Made by a program: the position numbers and the translations under genes. Source: ZCTH02-B3 sp036563895 (GTDB lineage: Bacteria > Bacillota > Bacilli > Paenibacillales > Paenibacillaceae). Taken from it: a DNA stretch of 12,137 nt. How positions within the stretch are numbered: the first letter of the stretch is position 1; every line of letters begins with the position of its first letter. The stretch lies in NCBI GenBank assembly GCA_036563895.1, contig DATCLN010000033.1:1-12137 (forward strand). The letters run 5' to 3'. The notes beneath the pieces are model-generated. The model saw only the letters and a program-made list of their open reading frames with translations, searched no databases and had not been told where the DNA came from. Below are positions 1 to 5,646 of the stretch, one piece after another.

Positions 1-106
1 CCCCAATACGCTGAGTTCATCTAACCGAGGGATTTTACACACACTTATGGACTTGATCCTCGATTACACTGTGGCTTACTCAGCACAATGTGTTTTACTT
101 GTATAA
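1..106 (+). other. Left-edge sequence with possible tail of an upstream gene
   Basis: Two reading frames are open from the left edge. One stops after seven codons (TAA at 22-24, ending ...YAEFI). The other runs for 34 codons to TAA at 104-106, crossing the GTG start of the polyferredoxin gene at 90. I recognise neither peptide. A purine-rich GAGGG at 27-31 precedes an ATG at 47-49 in the second frame by 15 bases, which is longer than usual. The longer open frame could be an upstream gene's tail, the true N-terminus of the polyferredoxin displaced by a frameshift, or chance. Confidence 0.2.
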
Positions 107-986
107 TTTTTCCTATATCGGGCTTTCGGTTGCCATCGGGTTATTTTTGACAGCGGTTCTTCCCAAGAGGATCAGGCATCAAGGCAGGCTGGTCACGCAG
201 TTTCTGGTTGGTTCCTATATGGTCATCTTTCTGGGGTTCATCGGCAAAGAAAATATGCAGATTGAGGGATTTTTCTTTTATATCTTTACTGGGGTGTTTG
301 CAGGAGCGACGATCCATTATCTCGTGGCCAAAATCGGGGGAACGCTTGTTTTTGGCCGCGGTTGGTGCGGGTATGCCTGCTGGACGGTGGCCATTTTGGA
401 TCTGCTTCCCTGGAAACAACCGAAGGAAGGCCGCGTTCCTTATCTTGGCTTGTTTCGCTACGTCCATTTTCTTGGCTCGCTGGGGTTCGTCCTGTATATC
501 CTGTTCGTGCTCCAAACTCCGCCTGAGCTGGAGTCGCTGAGAGAATTGTACTGGTTTTTGATCGGCAATCTCGTCTATTACGGACTGGGGTTTCTACTGG
601 CCGTTGTTCTGAAAGACAATCGGGCGGTTTGCAAATATGTATGCCCGATTCCCGTGCTTCAGAAAATCGGTTCCCGTTTTTCATTGATGAAAATCAACAT
701 CAAACGGGAAAAATGCGTGGAGTGCTTTGCTTGCGAACGGGCGTGTCCGATGGACATCAAGCTGTTGGATTACATGTACGAAGGGAAAAGGATCCTGTCC
801 ACAGAATGCATTTCCTGTTCAACGTGCATTTATGTTTGTCCGACGGATGCCGTGGAATACACGTTTGGTTTTGACGGGGGATTGAAAGAATACCTGCGTA
901 CATACGGCGAACCTGTGGCAACCAAAAAGACTCGGGCGGCATCATCCACGAATTTCTTGAATACTGGAAGTGCCGCATCAAAGTAA
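90..986 (+). CDS. Membrane polyferredoxin, 4Fe-4S binding, NapH/CcoG-like
   Basis: A 298-residue membrane iron-sulfur protein, probably passing electrons between a membrane donor and a cytoplasmic acceptor. Hydrophobic segments lie at roughly 5-24, 35-51, 60-88, 124-142 and 153-174. Conserved cysteines are C93 and C97 in GRGWCGYACW, then C181 and C185 in CKYVCP. Two ferredoxin clusters follow: C209/C212/C215/C219 (CVECFACERACP) and C240/C243/C246/C250 (CISCSTCIYVCP). This arrangement is typical of NapH, NosR C-terminal and CcoG-like proteins, with the two 4Fe-4S clusters near the C-terminus. No partner oxidoreductase is visible, so the reaction is unknown. The start is doubtful: GTG at 90 has no clear ribosome site, and the frame is open back to 57 without an ATG. 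The HXXEE gene follows directly. Family certain, specific role unknown. Confidence 0.85.
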   Translation: MFYLYNFSYIGLSVAIGLFLTAVLPKRIRHQGRLVTQFLVGSYMVIFLGFIGKENMQIEGFFFYIFTGVFAGATIHYLVAKIGGTLVFGRGWCGYACWTVAILDLLPWKQPKEGRVPYLGLFRYVHFLGSLGFVLYILFVLQTPPELESLRELYWFLIGNLVYYGLGFLLAVVLKDNRAVCKYVCPIPVLQKIGSRFSLMKINIKREKCVECFACERACPMDIKLLDYMYEGKRILSTECISCSTCIYVCPTDAVEYTFGFDGGLKEYLRTYGEPVATKKTRAASSTNFLNTGSAASK

Positions 987-1002
987 ATGGATTGCATGGC
1001 GG

Positions 1003-1533
1003 ATGGTGAGACAAGTGTCGTTGAAAAAAATCATTTGGCTGGGTCCTGTTGTTTTTTTGATCCACGATTTGGAGGAAGTCTTTTGGACACAGCCATGGAT
1101 TGAAAAGAACCGTTTTTTGTTTGAGGGAACAATGGTCGAAAGACTTATCCAAGCCATGGGATATCGCCCCGTTGAATTTGGGCTTGTGGTCATCCTGCTC
1201 ACGATCTTGTACGGTATCATTTCTTATTTTGCGACCAGGCAAATAAATGCTGGAATGAGCATGAATCTGTATGTCTCAACGATACTGATCCTGTTTGTCA
1301 ATGTTTTTACCCACGCTGGGCAGAGCTTGATATGGGGAATGTACACCCCAGGCGTCGTCACGGCGTTATTGGTCGTCTTACCCTATACGGTTATTGCGTT
1401 TCGAACATTGAAAGCCTATCATCTGTTAACCAGGACAACTTGGAAAACCAGTCCGTTCATGTCTGTTGGAATGGTCGTCATTATTTTTGGGTTGATGATA
1501 ATTGTCCGATTAATGGCTCGGTTGCCTGCATGA
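1003..1533 (+). CDS. HXXEE-domain integral membrane protein
   Basis: A small polytopic membrane protein of the HXXEE family, whose biochemical function is not established. The name-giving motif HDLEE follows the first hydrophobic stretch (VVFLIHDLEEVFW). A second family signature occurs late in the protein: THAGQ followed by a YTPGVVTALL helix. Five or so hydrophobic segments cover most of the length. The start is ambiguous. ATG 1003 is used here. GGTGAG at 1005-1010 better serves GTG 1015 or TTG 1021, and TTG 1021 gives an N-terminus (MKKIIW) that suits the family. A longer GTG start at 970 would overlap the upstream gene. It lies 16 bases after the polyferredoxin and 30 bases before the 2Fe-2S gene, suggesting co-transcription. 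Confidence 0.82.
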   Translation: MVRQVSLKKIIWLGPVVFLIHDLEEVFWTQPWIEKNRFLFEGTMVERLIQAMGYRPVEFGLVVILLTILYGIISYFATRQINAGMSMNLYVSTILILFVNVFTHAGQSLIWGMYTPGVVTALLVVLPYTVIAFRTLKAYHLLTRTTWKTSPFMSVGMVVIIFGLMIIVRLMARLPA

Positions 1534-1563
1534 AAGGTATGATGCTGTTCGCTGACCTTTGCC

Positions 1564-1803
1564 GTGGGAGACTTGAAAGTGCCCGTGTTTCAAAAGGATT
1601 CGGGCATGGATGTCCCCATTTGCTATTGCTTTGACTGGACGAGGGAACGCATCTTGCAAACCGTGAAGCACGGCGGGAAGCCCCTGGAGGAAATCAAGGC
1701 CAACGTCCAGGCGGGGCATTGCGGCTGTGAAGTGAATAATCCCCAGGGGGCTTGTTGCATTGGTAACGTGGCGGAGTTTATCCGACAGGTGAGCAGTAGC
1801 TGA
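1564..1803 (+). CDS. (2Fe-2S)-binding protein, BFD-like half of a CopZ-type protein, probably 5'-truncated
   Basis: A 79-residue protein matching the C-terminal BFD-like [2Fe-2S] domain of CopZ-type copper chaperone-like proteins. Candidate cluster ligands are C20 and C22 (CYCFDW) and C53 and C55 (HCGCEVNNPQG), with C64 and C65 just after (GACCIGNV). From memory, full-length relatives are about twice as long and begin with a cysteine-rich zinc-ribbon-like domain ending just before the VPVFQKD stretch. Here the frame hits stops at 1531 and 1540, so that domain is absent. GTG 1564 lacks a convincing ribosome site; TTG 1573, GTG 1579 or GTG 1585 are alternatives. It is either a decayed 5'-deleted gene or a stand-alone ferredoxin module. 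Family homologues may act in copper or mercury handling; that role is inference here. Confidence 0.75.
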   Translation: MGDLKVPVFQKDSGMDVPICYCFDWTRERILQTVKHGGKPLEEIKANVQAGHCGCEVNNPQGACCIGNVAEFIRQVSSS

Positions 1804-1848
1804 CCTGTTGAACATGGATCGGTTGTTCCGACGTAAGGGTGAGAAGTG

Positions 1849-1947
1849 ATGATAAAGGCGATTGTTTTGTTTCTGGCGGCAGGATTGGCGGAAATTGGGG
1901 GCGGATATTTGATCTGGCTGTGGCTGAGGGTGTGTAATGTAAACTAA
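1849..1947 (+). pseudogene. ynfA: ynfA N-terminal remnant, truncated
   Basis: ATG 1849 follows a good Shine-Dalgarno AAGGGTGAG (1835-1843) with five bases between. The first 27 codons read as a clear YnfA-family N-terminus: a hydrophobic helix, then LAEIGGGYLIWLWLR. YnfA proteins are inner-membrane, small-multidrug-resistance-like proteins of about 108 residues with four helices. Similarity ends at codon 27 (about position 1929), and the frame stops at TAA 1945-1947 after five unrelated codons. The rest of ynfA is not recognisable on the far side of the insertion sequence. So the gene has lost three quarters of its length and is surely non-functional. The break coincides with the start of a candidate terminal repeat of the insertion sequence. 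Confidence 0.8.
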
Positions 1948-2030
1948 AAATACCCCGATTGATCAAGCTCCCATACCCAAAAAAATCGTGAAAAAATACC
2001 CCGAATCATCGTCTGGGGTTGAACGCTCAA
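1944..2030 (-). CDS. Possible 28-residue peptide with its own promoter and ribosome site
   Basis: On the minus strand a TTG start (2030-2028) lies five bases after a strong GGAGG (CCTCC at 2036-2040 on +). It opens a 28-codon frame ending in TAG at 1946-1944. A promoter-like sequence lies just upstream (2061-2088). The peptide begins MSVQPQTMIRGIF and continues with an aromatic-rich stretch SRFFWVWELDQSGYF. I do not recognise it. Its stop lies inside the candidate terminal repeat of the insertion sequence. It may be a real small peptide, a leader, the start of a truncated gene from another element, or a chance frame. Another TTG at 2034-2032 sits too close to GGAGG to be the start. Confidence 0.25.
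   Translation of the reverse strand: MSVQPQTMIRGIFSRFFWVWELDQSGYF
1946..2010. repeat. Pair of 19-bp direct repeats
   Basis: AAAAATACCCCGATTGATC at 1946-1964 and AAAAATACCCCGAATCATC at 1992-2010 agree at 17 of 19 positions and start 46 bases apart. They lie between the ynfA break and the transposase gene. Repeats of this kind are common as internal transposase-binding sites at element ends, but no protein can be assigned from sequence alone. Confidence 0.6.
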
Positions 2031-2060
2031 TCAATCCTCCGTACCCTGTTTGATAGAGAC

Positions 2061-2088
2061 AGTATAGTGGCACACGATGTCAAGACAA
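2061..2088 (-). promoter_or_regulatory. Leftward sigma-A-like promoter
   Basis: Read on the minus strand, TTGTCT (2088-2083) and TATACT (2066-2061) are separated by 16 bases. The overlapping TTGACA (2083-2078) is a better -35 box but only 11 bases from TATACT, so it is less likely to be used. Transcription would run leftward out of the mobile element through the 28-codon frame and antisense to the ynfA remnant. Predicted from pattern only. Confidence 0.4.
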
Positions 2089-2092
2089 TTTT

Positions 2093-2131
2093 TTCATGAA
2101 TTTTAAGGGGTGAAATCTTTCACATCATGAT
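2093..2131. repeat. Cluster of three short palindromes
   Basis: Three perfect inverted repeats lie side by side: TTCATGAA (2093-2100), GTGAAATCTTTCAC (2110-2123, six-base arms around two bases) and ATCATGAT (2124-2131). They sit just upstream of the -35 box of the leftward promoter, a position where operators occur. They could also be part of an element end. No regulator can be named. Confidence 0.4.
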
Positions 2132-2217
2132 CTCTCTCTGTTGTTCGATGGATTTTCTGAAAACCAAATATGGAATGGTCTGGTGACTGATTTTTGTTCA
2201 CTGACAGAAGACACAGG

Positions 2218-3081
2218 TCAGGCAAAAGTGCAGGTGTTATTCCCTATGTACACCGAAGCCGGCGTTCGATATTGCAAAGACTGATGCGGTCGATAATGGT
2301 TATAAAACTCAATGTAGCGGTTCACTCCTTTGCGTGTTTCTTTTGGGCTCACATAGTCATGCAAATAGACTTCTTCGTACTTCAGACTGCGCCAAAAACG
2401 CTCGGTGAAGATATTGTCCACAGCCCGTCCCTTGCCATCCATGCTGATGCGGATGTTTTGGTCTTTGAGCAATTCAATGTAATGTGGACTCGTAAAATGG
2501 CTGCCTTGGTCACTGTTGATGATTTCCGGCTTGTTCACAAGCAGCGCGCGTTTTACAGTTTCGATGACGAAGCCGATTTCCAGACTCTGATCGAGCTGCC
2601 AGTCGACCACGTAACGTGAGTACCAGTCCAGGATCGCGACCAGATACATCCATCCGTGTCGCATGCGGATATACGTAATGTCGATTCCCCACACCTGATT
2701 GGGACGGTCAATCGTGATGCCGCGGAGCAGATACGGATAAATCCGGTGCTCGAGATTTCGTTTGCTGAGATTGGGACCGGGATAGATCGCCGCGATTCCC
2801 ATCTCCCGCATGTACTTTTGCACGGTATTGCGGTGGATACGCTCTCCTTCCGTGTTTAAGATGGCCGCGATCCGTCGGGAGCCCAGAAACGGATACTGCG
2901 TGTAAATCTCGTCAATCCGGTGCTTGAGGCGAATTTCCTCCGGGGAGGGAGGGACCGGCTTGTAATACAGACTGGAGCGATTCAGGCTCAAGATCTCGGC
3001 CTGTGTGGTAATGGGCAGTTCGGAATGTTCCCATTCCAGCAGGGCTAGCCGCTCCTCCCGCGTCCATTCAGAGGCCAGATT
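2218..3081 (-). CDS. IS3-family transposase OrfB (catalytic DDE subunit)
   Basis: The integrase-like catalytic part of the transposase. Numbered from the TTG at 2991, the acidic triad is D104 (QVWGIDITYI), D161 (IINSDQGSHFTS) and E197 (DNIFTERFWRSLKYEE). The spacing of 35 residues between the last two is the classic DD35E. An N-terminal HTH_21-type region (GSRRIAAILN) precedes it and the usual YRPHQSLQYRTPASVY ends it. The frame has no stop or strong start before the A9 run at 3088-3080, and the residues encoded there (NLASEWTREERLALLEWE) are normal IS3 OrfB sequence. It is therefore meant to be made as a fusion with OrfA. It is complete and looks catalytically intact. It lies +1/-2 relative to orfA rather than the expected -1. 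Confidence 0.9.
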   Translation of the reverse strand, partial: NLASEWTREERLALLEWEHSELPITTQAEILSLNRSSLYYKPVPPSPEEIRLKHRIDEIYTQYPFLGSRRIAAILNTEGERIHRNTVQKYMREMGIAAIYPGPNLSKRNLEHRIYPYLLRGITIDRPNQVWGIDITYIRMRHGWMYLVAILDWYSRYVVDWQLDQSLEIGFVIETVKRALLVNKPEIINSDQGSHFTSPHYIELLKDQNIRISMDGKGRAVDNIFTERFWRSLKYEEVYLHDYVSPKETRKGVNRYIEFYNHYRPHQSLQYRTPASVYIGNNTCTFA

Positions 3082-3364
3082 TTTTTTTGATCCACGCCAG
3101 TTGAGTGGTCAGTTTCCCGACTTCGGCGTAGAGGTCATTGATCTTCTGCTCGTATTCATTTTTCATCCTGGTGATGCCCTTGCGGTCATCCACAAACAGC
3201 TGATGGAGATTCTGAACGGCTTCCGTTTTCCACCGGTGGAGGACATTCGGGTGAATGCCATGCTCGGAAGCAAGCTGTGAAATCGACCTTTCCTCCTTCA
3301 GAATTTCCAGCACGATTTGGGCTTTTTGTTCCGGTGTAAACGTTCTGCGGATGGTTGTCATCAA
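3068..3364 (-). CDS. IS3-family transposase OrfA (DNA-binding subunit)
   Basis: A 98-residue helix-turn-helix protein that binds the element ends. Residues ~5-50 (RRTFTPEQKAQIVLEIL ... SISQLASEHGIHPNVLHRWK) form the HTH_Tnp_1 domain. Residues ~60-95 are heptad-rich, as in the leucine zipper used for OrfA/OrfAB pairing. It ends soon after IKKK, encoded by ATC followed by nine A (3088-3080 on the minus strand), with stop TGA at 3070-3068. ATG 3364 has GGAG (AAAAAAGGAGTTTC) about 12 bases upstream; ATG 3361 is an alternative. A TATAAT lies just outside or at the element end (minus strand, 3410-3405) and may drive transcription. Confidence 0.9.
   Translation of the reverse strand: MMTTIRRTFTPEQKAQIVLEILKEERSISQLASEHGIHPNVLHRWKTEAVQNLHQLFVDDRKGITRMKNEYEQKINDLYAEVGKLTTQLAWIKKKSGL
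3080..3088 (-). other. A9 slippery run joining orfA and orfB
   Basis: The minus strand carries nine consecutive A between the codon ATC of orfA and TCTGG. Dropping one A puts orfA directly in frame with orfB, giving a fusion of about 381 residues. A normal -1 shift here leads to a frame that stops within about a dozen codons (TAG). Transcriptional slippage on the homopolymer, or a one-base change in the run, would explain the arrangement. Confidence 0.6.
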
Positions 3365-3466
3365 CTAAGAAACTCCTTTTTTGTTGTCTAGTTTTCATAG
3401 TCCATTATACGGTTTCCTGTATTATGGACGTGCGGGAGAAAAGCGGCTGCTGGAAGGGTGATTCCA

Positions 3467-3494
3467 TTGACTTCCGAAACAATTCCGATAGAAT
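3467..3494 (+). promoter_or_regulatory. Candidate sigma-A promoter for the hyu operon
   Basis: TTGACT (3467-3472) and TAGAAT (3489-3494) are separated by 16 bases and lie about 97 bases before the hyuA start, giving an untranslated leader of roughly 90 bases. It is the best promoter match in the 186 bases between the insertion sequence and hyuA. TTCC repeats spaced by one helical turn overlap it. Not tested; the match could be fortuitous in this AT-rich spacer. Confidence 0.45.
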
Positions 3495-3539
3495 TAGTTT
3501 CATTACGAGACGTGGTTCAATAAAAAAAGCGCCGACTCG

Positions 3540-3555
3540 CGGTCAAACACGACCG
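3540..3555. repeat. Inverted repeat CGGTC-N6-GACCG in the hyuA leader
   Basis: Five-base arms (3540-3544 and 3551-3555) flank AAACAC, downstream of the candidate promoter and about 35 bases before hyuA. It could be an operator or a weak RNA hairpin. There is no T-run after it, so it is not a terminator. Confidence 0.3.
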
Positions 3556-3590
3556 TTGTTTGCCGAGACCGGGGATATGGAGGGGGCTTT

Positions 3591-5645
3591 GTGAACGGAA
3601 GATACCGTCTTGGCATTGACATTGGAGGCACCTTTACCGACGTGACGCTGCTGGACCATGAAAGCGGGCGCCTCGTTTCCCTGAAGACGCCGACGGTGCC
3701 GTCCAATCCCGCCCTGGGAATCGTCAACGCCTTGCACCGCCTGAAAGAAACGGGCGTGCCGCCCGAAGAGATCTCCTATTTCGTGCACGGCACGACGATC
3801 GGACTGAACACGCTGCTTCAGCGCAAGGGCGCCAGGATCGCGCTGCTGGTCACCGAAGGCTTTCGCGATCTGCTCGCCCTGCAGCGGCTCCGTCTGCCGG
3901 TGCCGTACGATTTCCGCTCGCGCCTGCCGGAGCCGCTCATTCCGCGGCAGGCGGTGTTTCCGGTGCGGGAGCGCCTGCTGCACGACGGCACCGAGCATCT
4001 GCCCGTGGACACGGAGATGCTCGACCGGACCATCGATGAGATCGTGGCGGCGGGGTACGAAGGCGTCGTCATCTGCCTGCTCCACAGCTACCGCAACCCG
4101 GTCCACGAACGGCAGGTGGCGGAGCGCATCCGCCGGCGCGCCCCCGGGATGGAAGTATGCCTTTCATCCGAGCTGTGGCCGCAGATGCGGGAGTACGAGC
4201 GGGCCGTGCTCGCCGTGGTGAATCTGTACATCCAGCCCAGCGCCAGGCGGTATTTCCGCGAGCTGCGGGAGCGTCTGGCGGAGGAAGGGCTGGCGGCGGA
4301 GCCGCTGATCACCCAGTCGAACGGCGGGGTCATGGACATCGGCACCGCCGCGGAGGCGCCGGTGCGGACGCTGTTTTCCGGTCCTGCGGCCGGCGTCATC
4401 GGAGCGGTCCGCCTGGCGCAGGCGGCCGGCATCCGGAACGTCATCACCTTCGACGTCGGGGGCACCAGCGCGGACATCTCCGTCGTCACGGACGGCCAGC
4501 CCGCCTTCGTCGAGACGAACCAGGTGGCGGGCTTTCCGATCCTGATGCCGTCGATCTCCATCCAATCCGTCGGCGCCGGGGGCGGGTCCGTGGTCTGGCT
4601 GGACAGCGGCGGCCTGCTGAAGGTCGGACCGGAATCGGCCGGCTCCAACCCGGGACCCGCCTGTTATGGCAACGGCGGGCCGGCGGCCCTGACCGACGCG
4701 TTCCTGCTGTGCGGCTGGCTGAATCCCGGGCGGTTCGCCGCCGGCAGCGTGGCACTGTATCCGGAGCTGTCCGCCCAGGCGCTTCGCCCGATCGCGGAAG
4801 CGCTGGGCCTGGACCTGGCGTCCGCCGCCGACCGCGTGATCCAGGTGGCGGTGGCGAACATGTACGCCGAGTTGAACGGCGTCCTGGAACAGCAGGGCAT
4901 CGATCCGCGGGAGTTCACCGTGCTGGCCTACGGCGGGGCCGGTCCGCTGCTGGCCAACTTCATCGCGGAGGAAATCCAGGCGGGAAGCGTGCTCGTGCCG
5001 CCCCGGCCGGGCACGCTGTGCGCCCTCGGGGCGCTGAACGCGGATTTCGTGCATGACGCGGTGCAGTCCGGCAGGATGCCGCTGGCGGAGATAAAGCCGG
5101 CCGAGCTGAAGAAGCGCTACGAAGCGCTGGCCGCCGAAGCCCGCGCGTGGCTGGAAAACCAGCGTTTCGACGGGATCGGGGGACATCGGTTCGATTATTC
5201 GATGGACGCCCGCTATGTCGGGCAGTCCTTTGAGATTTCGCTGCCGATCGATCCGGCGCGGCTGGAAGGCGAAGATTGCGGCCGGATCGCGGAGCAATTT
5301 CACGAGGCCCACCAGCGCCAGTACGGGCATTGCGACCCCGGAGCGCCGGTGGAGGCCGTGAACCTGCGCGTGCGCGCCGTCGGCATCACCCGGAAGCCGC
5401 CGCTGGAGCGGGTGCCGGACGCCGCCGGTCCGGCCCGTCCCGCGGGGGAGCGGGAGCTTTACCTGCGCGGCGTACGCCGCCGCGTTCCCGTGTATGTCCG
5501 TGCAGAACTGGCGGCGGGGCACGAGGTTGAAGGTCCGGCGGTGATCGAGCAGGACGACTCGACGGTGCTCATCCTCGACGGATGGCTTGGCCGGGTGGAC
5601 GCCTTCGGCAACGTCCTCCTGCGCCGGACAGGGGAGGTGCGGTGA
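3591..5645 (+). CDS. hyuA: Hydantoinase/oxoprolinase family protein, HyuA-type ATP-binding subunit
   Basis: The ATP-using subunit of a two-subunit ATP-dependent amidohydrolase or carboxylase. Relatives include N-methylhydantoinase (EC 3.5.2.14), 5-oxoprolinase, caprolactamase and acetone/acetophenone carboxylases. The 684-residue length is normal. The N-terminal actin-like domain begins GIDIGGTFTD (phosphate loop, residues 8-17) with HGTT at 66-69. The second lobe has FSGPAAG (262-268), FDVGGTSAD (287-295) and SVGAGGGS (326-333). LAYGGAGP lies at 445-452 and a C-terminal beta-rich domain follows. GTG 3591 is preceded by GGAGGGGG (3579-3586), a very good ribosome site. It is the first gene of the rightward operon and hyuB starts one base after its stop. 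Which amide or ketone substrate it acts on cannot be decided from motifs. Confidence 0.93.
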   Translation: MNGRYRLGIDIGGTFTDVTLLDHESGRLVSLKTPTVPSNPALGIVNALHRLKETGVPPEEISYFVHGTTIGLNTLLQRKGARIALLVTEGFRDLLALQRLRLPVPYDFRSRLPEPLIPRQAVFPVRERLLHDGTEHLPVDTEMLDRTIDEIVAAGYEGVVICLLHSYRNPVHERQVAERIRRRAPGMEVCLSSELWPQMREYERAVLAVVNLYIQPSARRYFRELRERLAEEGLAAEPLITQSNGGVMDIGTAAEAPVRTLFSGPAAGVIGAVRLAQAAGIRNVITFDVGGTSADISVVTDGQPAFVETNQVAGFPILMPSISIQSVGAGGGSVVWLDSGGLLKVGPESAGSNPGPACYGNGGPAALTDAFLLCGWLNPGRFAAGSVALYPELSAQALRPIAEALGLDLASAADRVIQVAVANMYAELNGVLEQQGIDPREFTVLAYGGAGPLLANFIAEEIQAGSVLVPPRPGTLCALGALNADFVHDAVQSGRMPLAEIKPAELKKRYEALAAEARAWLENQRFDGIGGHRFDYSMDARYVGQSFEISLPIDPARLEGEDCGRIAEQFHEAHQRQYGHCDPGAPVEAVNLRVRAVGITRKPPLERVPDAAGPARPAGERELYLRGVRRRVPVYVRAELAAGHEVEGPAVIEQDDSTVLILDGWLGRVDAFGNVLLRRTGEVR

Positions 5646-5646
5646 A

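Larger units (their letters stand above)
1931..3404 (-). mobile_element. IS3-family insertion sequence (ends provisional)
   Basis: The two overlapping transposase frames on the minus strand (orfA and orfB) identify an IS3-family element. The end near orfA is placed at 3404: read inward on the minus strand it begins TGGACTATGAAAACTAGAC. Reading rightward from 1931, where ynfA is cut, gives TGTGTAATGTAAACTAAAA. Without gaps, 12 of 19 positions agree, including the TG tip, ATG at 7-9 and AAACTA at 11-16. This would give a 1474-base element, within the IS3 size range, but leaves an unusually long tail of ~290 bases after orfB. An alternative inner end near 2184 (TGACTGAT...) needs gaps to align. 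No target duplication is seen with either choice. Presence of the element is firm; the ends are not. Confidence 0.6.

Noticed and set aside
2184..2220. Inner candidate end of the insertion sequence (TGACTGAT ... CACTGACAG)
   Set aside because: Needs several gaps to align with the other end and gives no target duplication; kept only as an alternative to 1931.
3425..3480. Possible continuation of ynfA after the insertion sequence (VREKSGCW resembling the region after WLWLR)
   Set aside because: Only a few residues agree; the expected glycine- and leucine-rich second helix does not follow in any frame.
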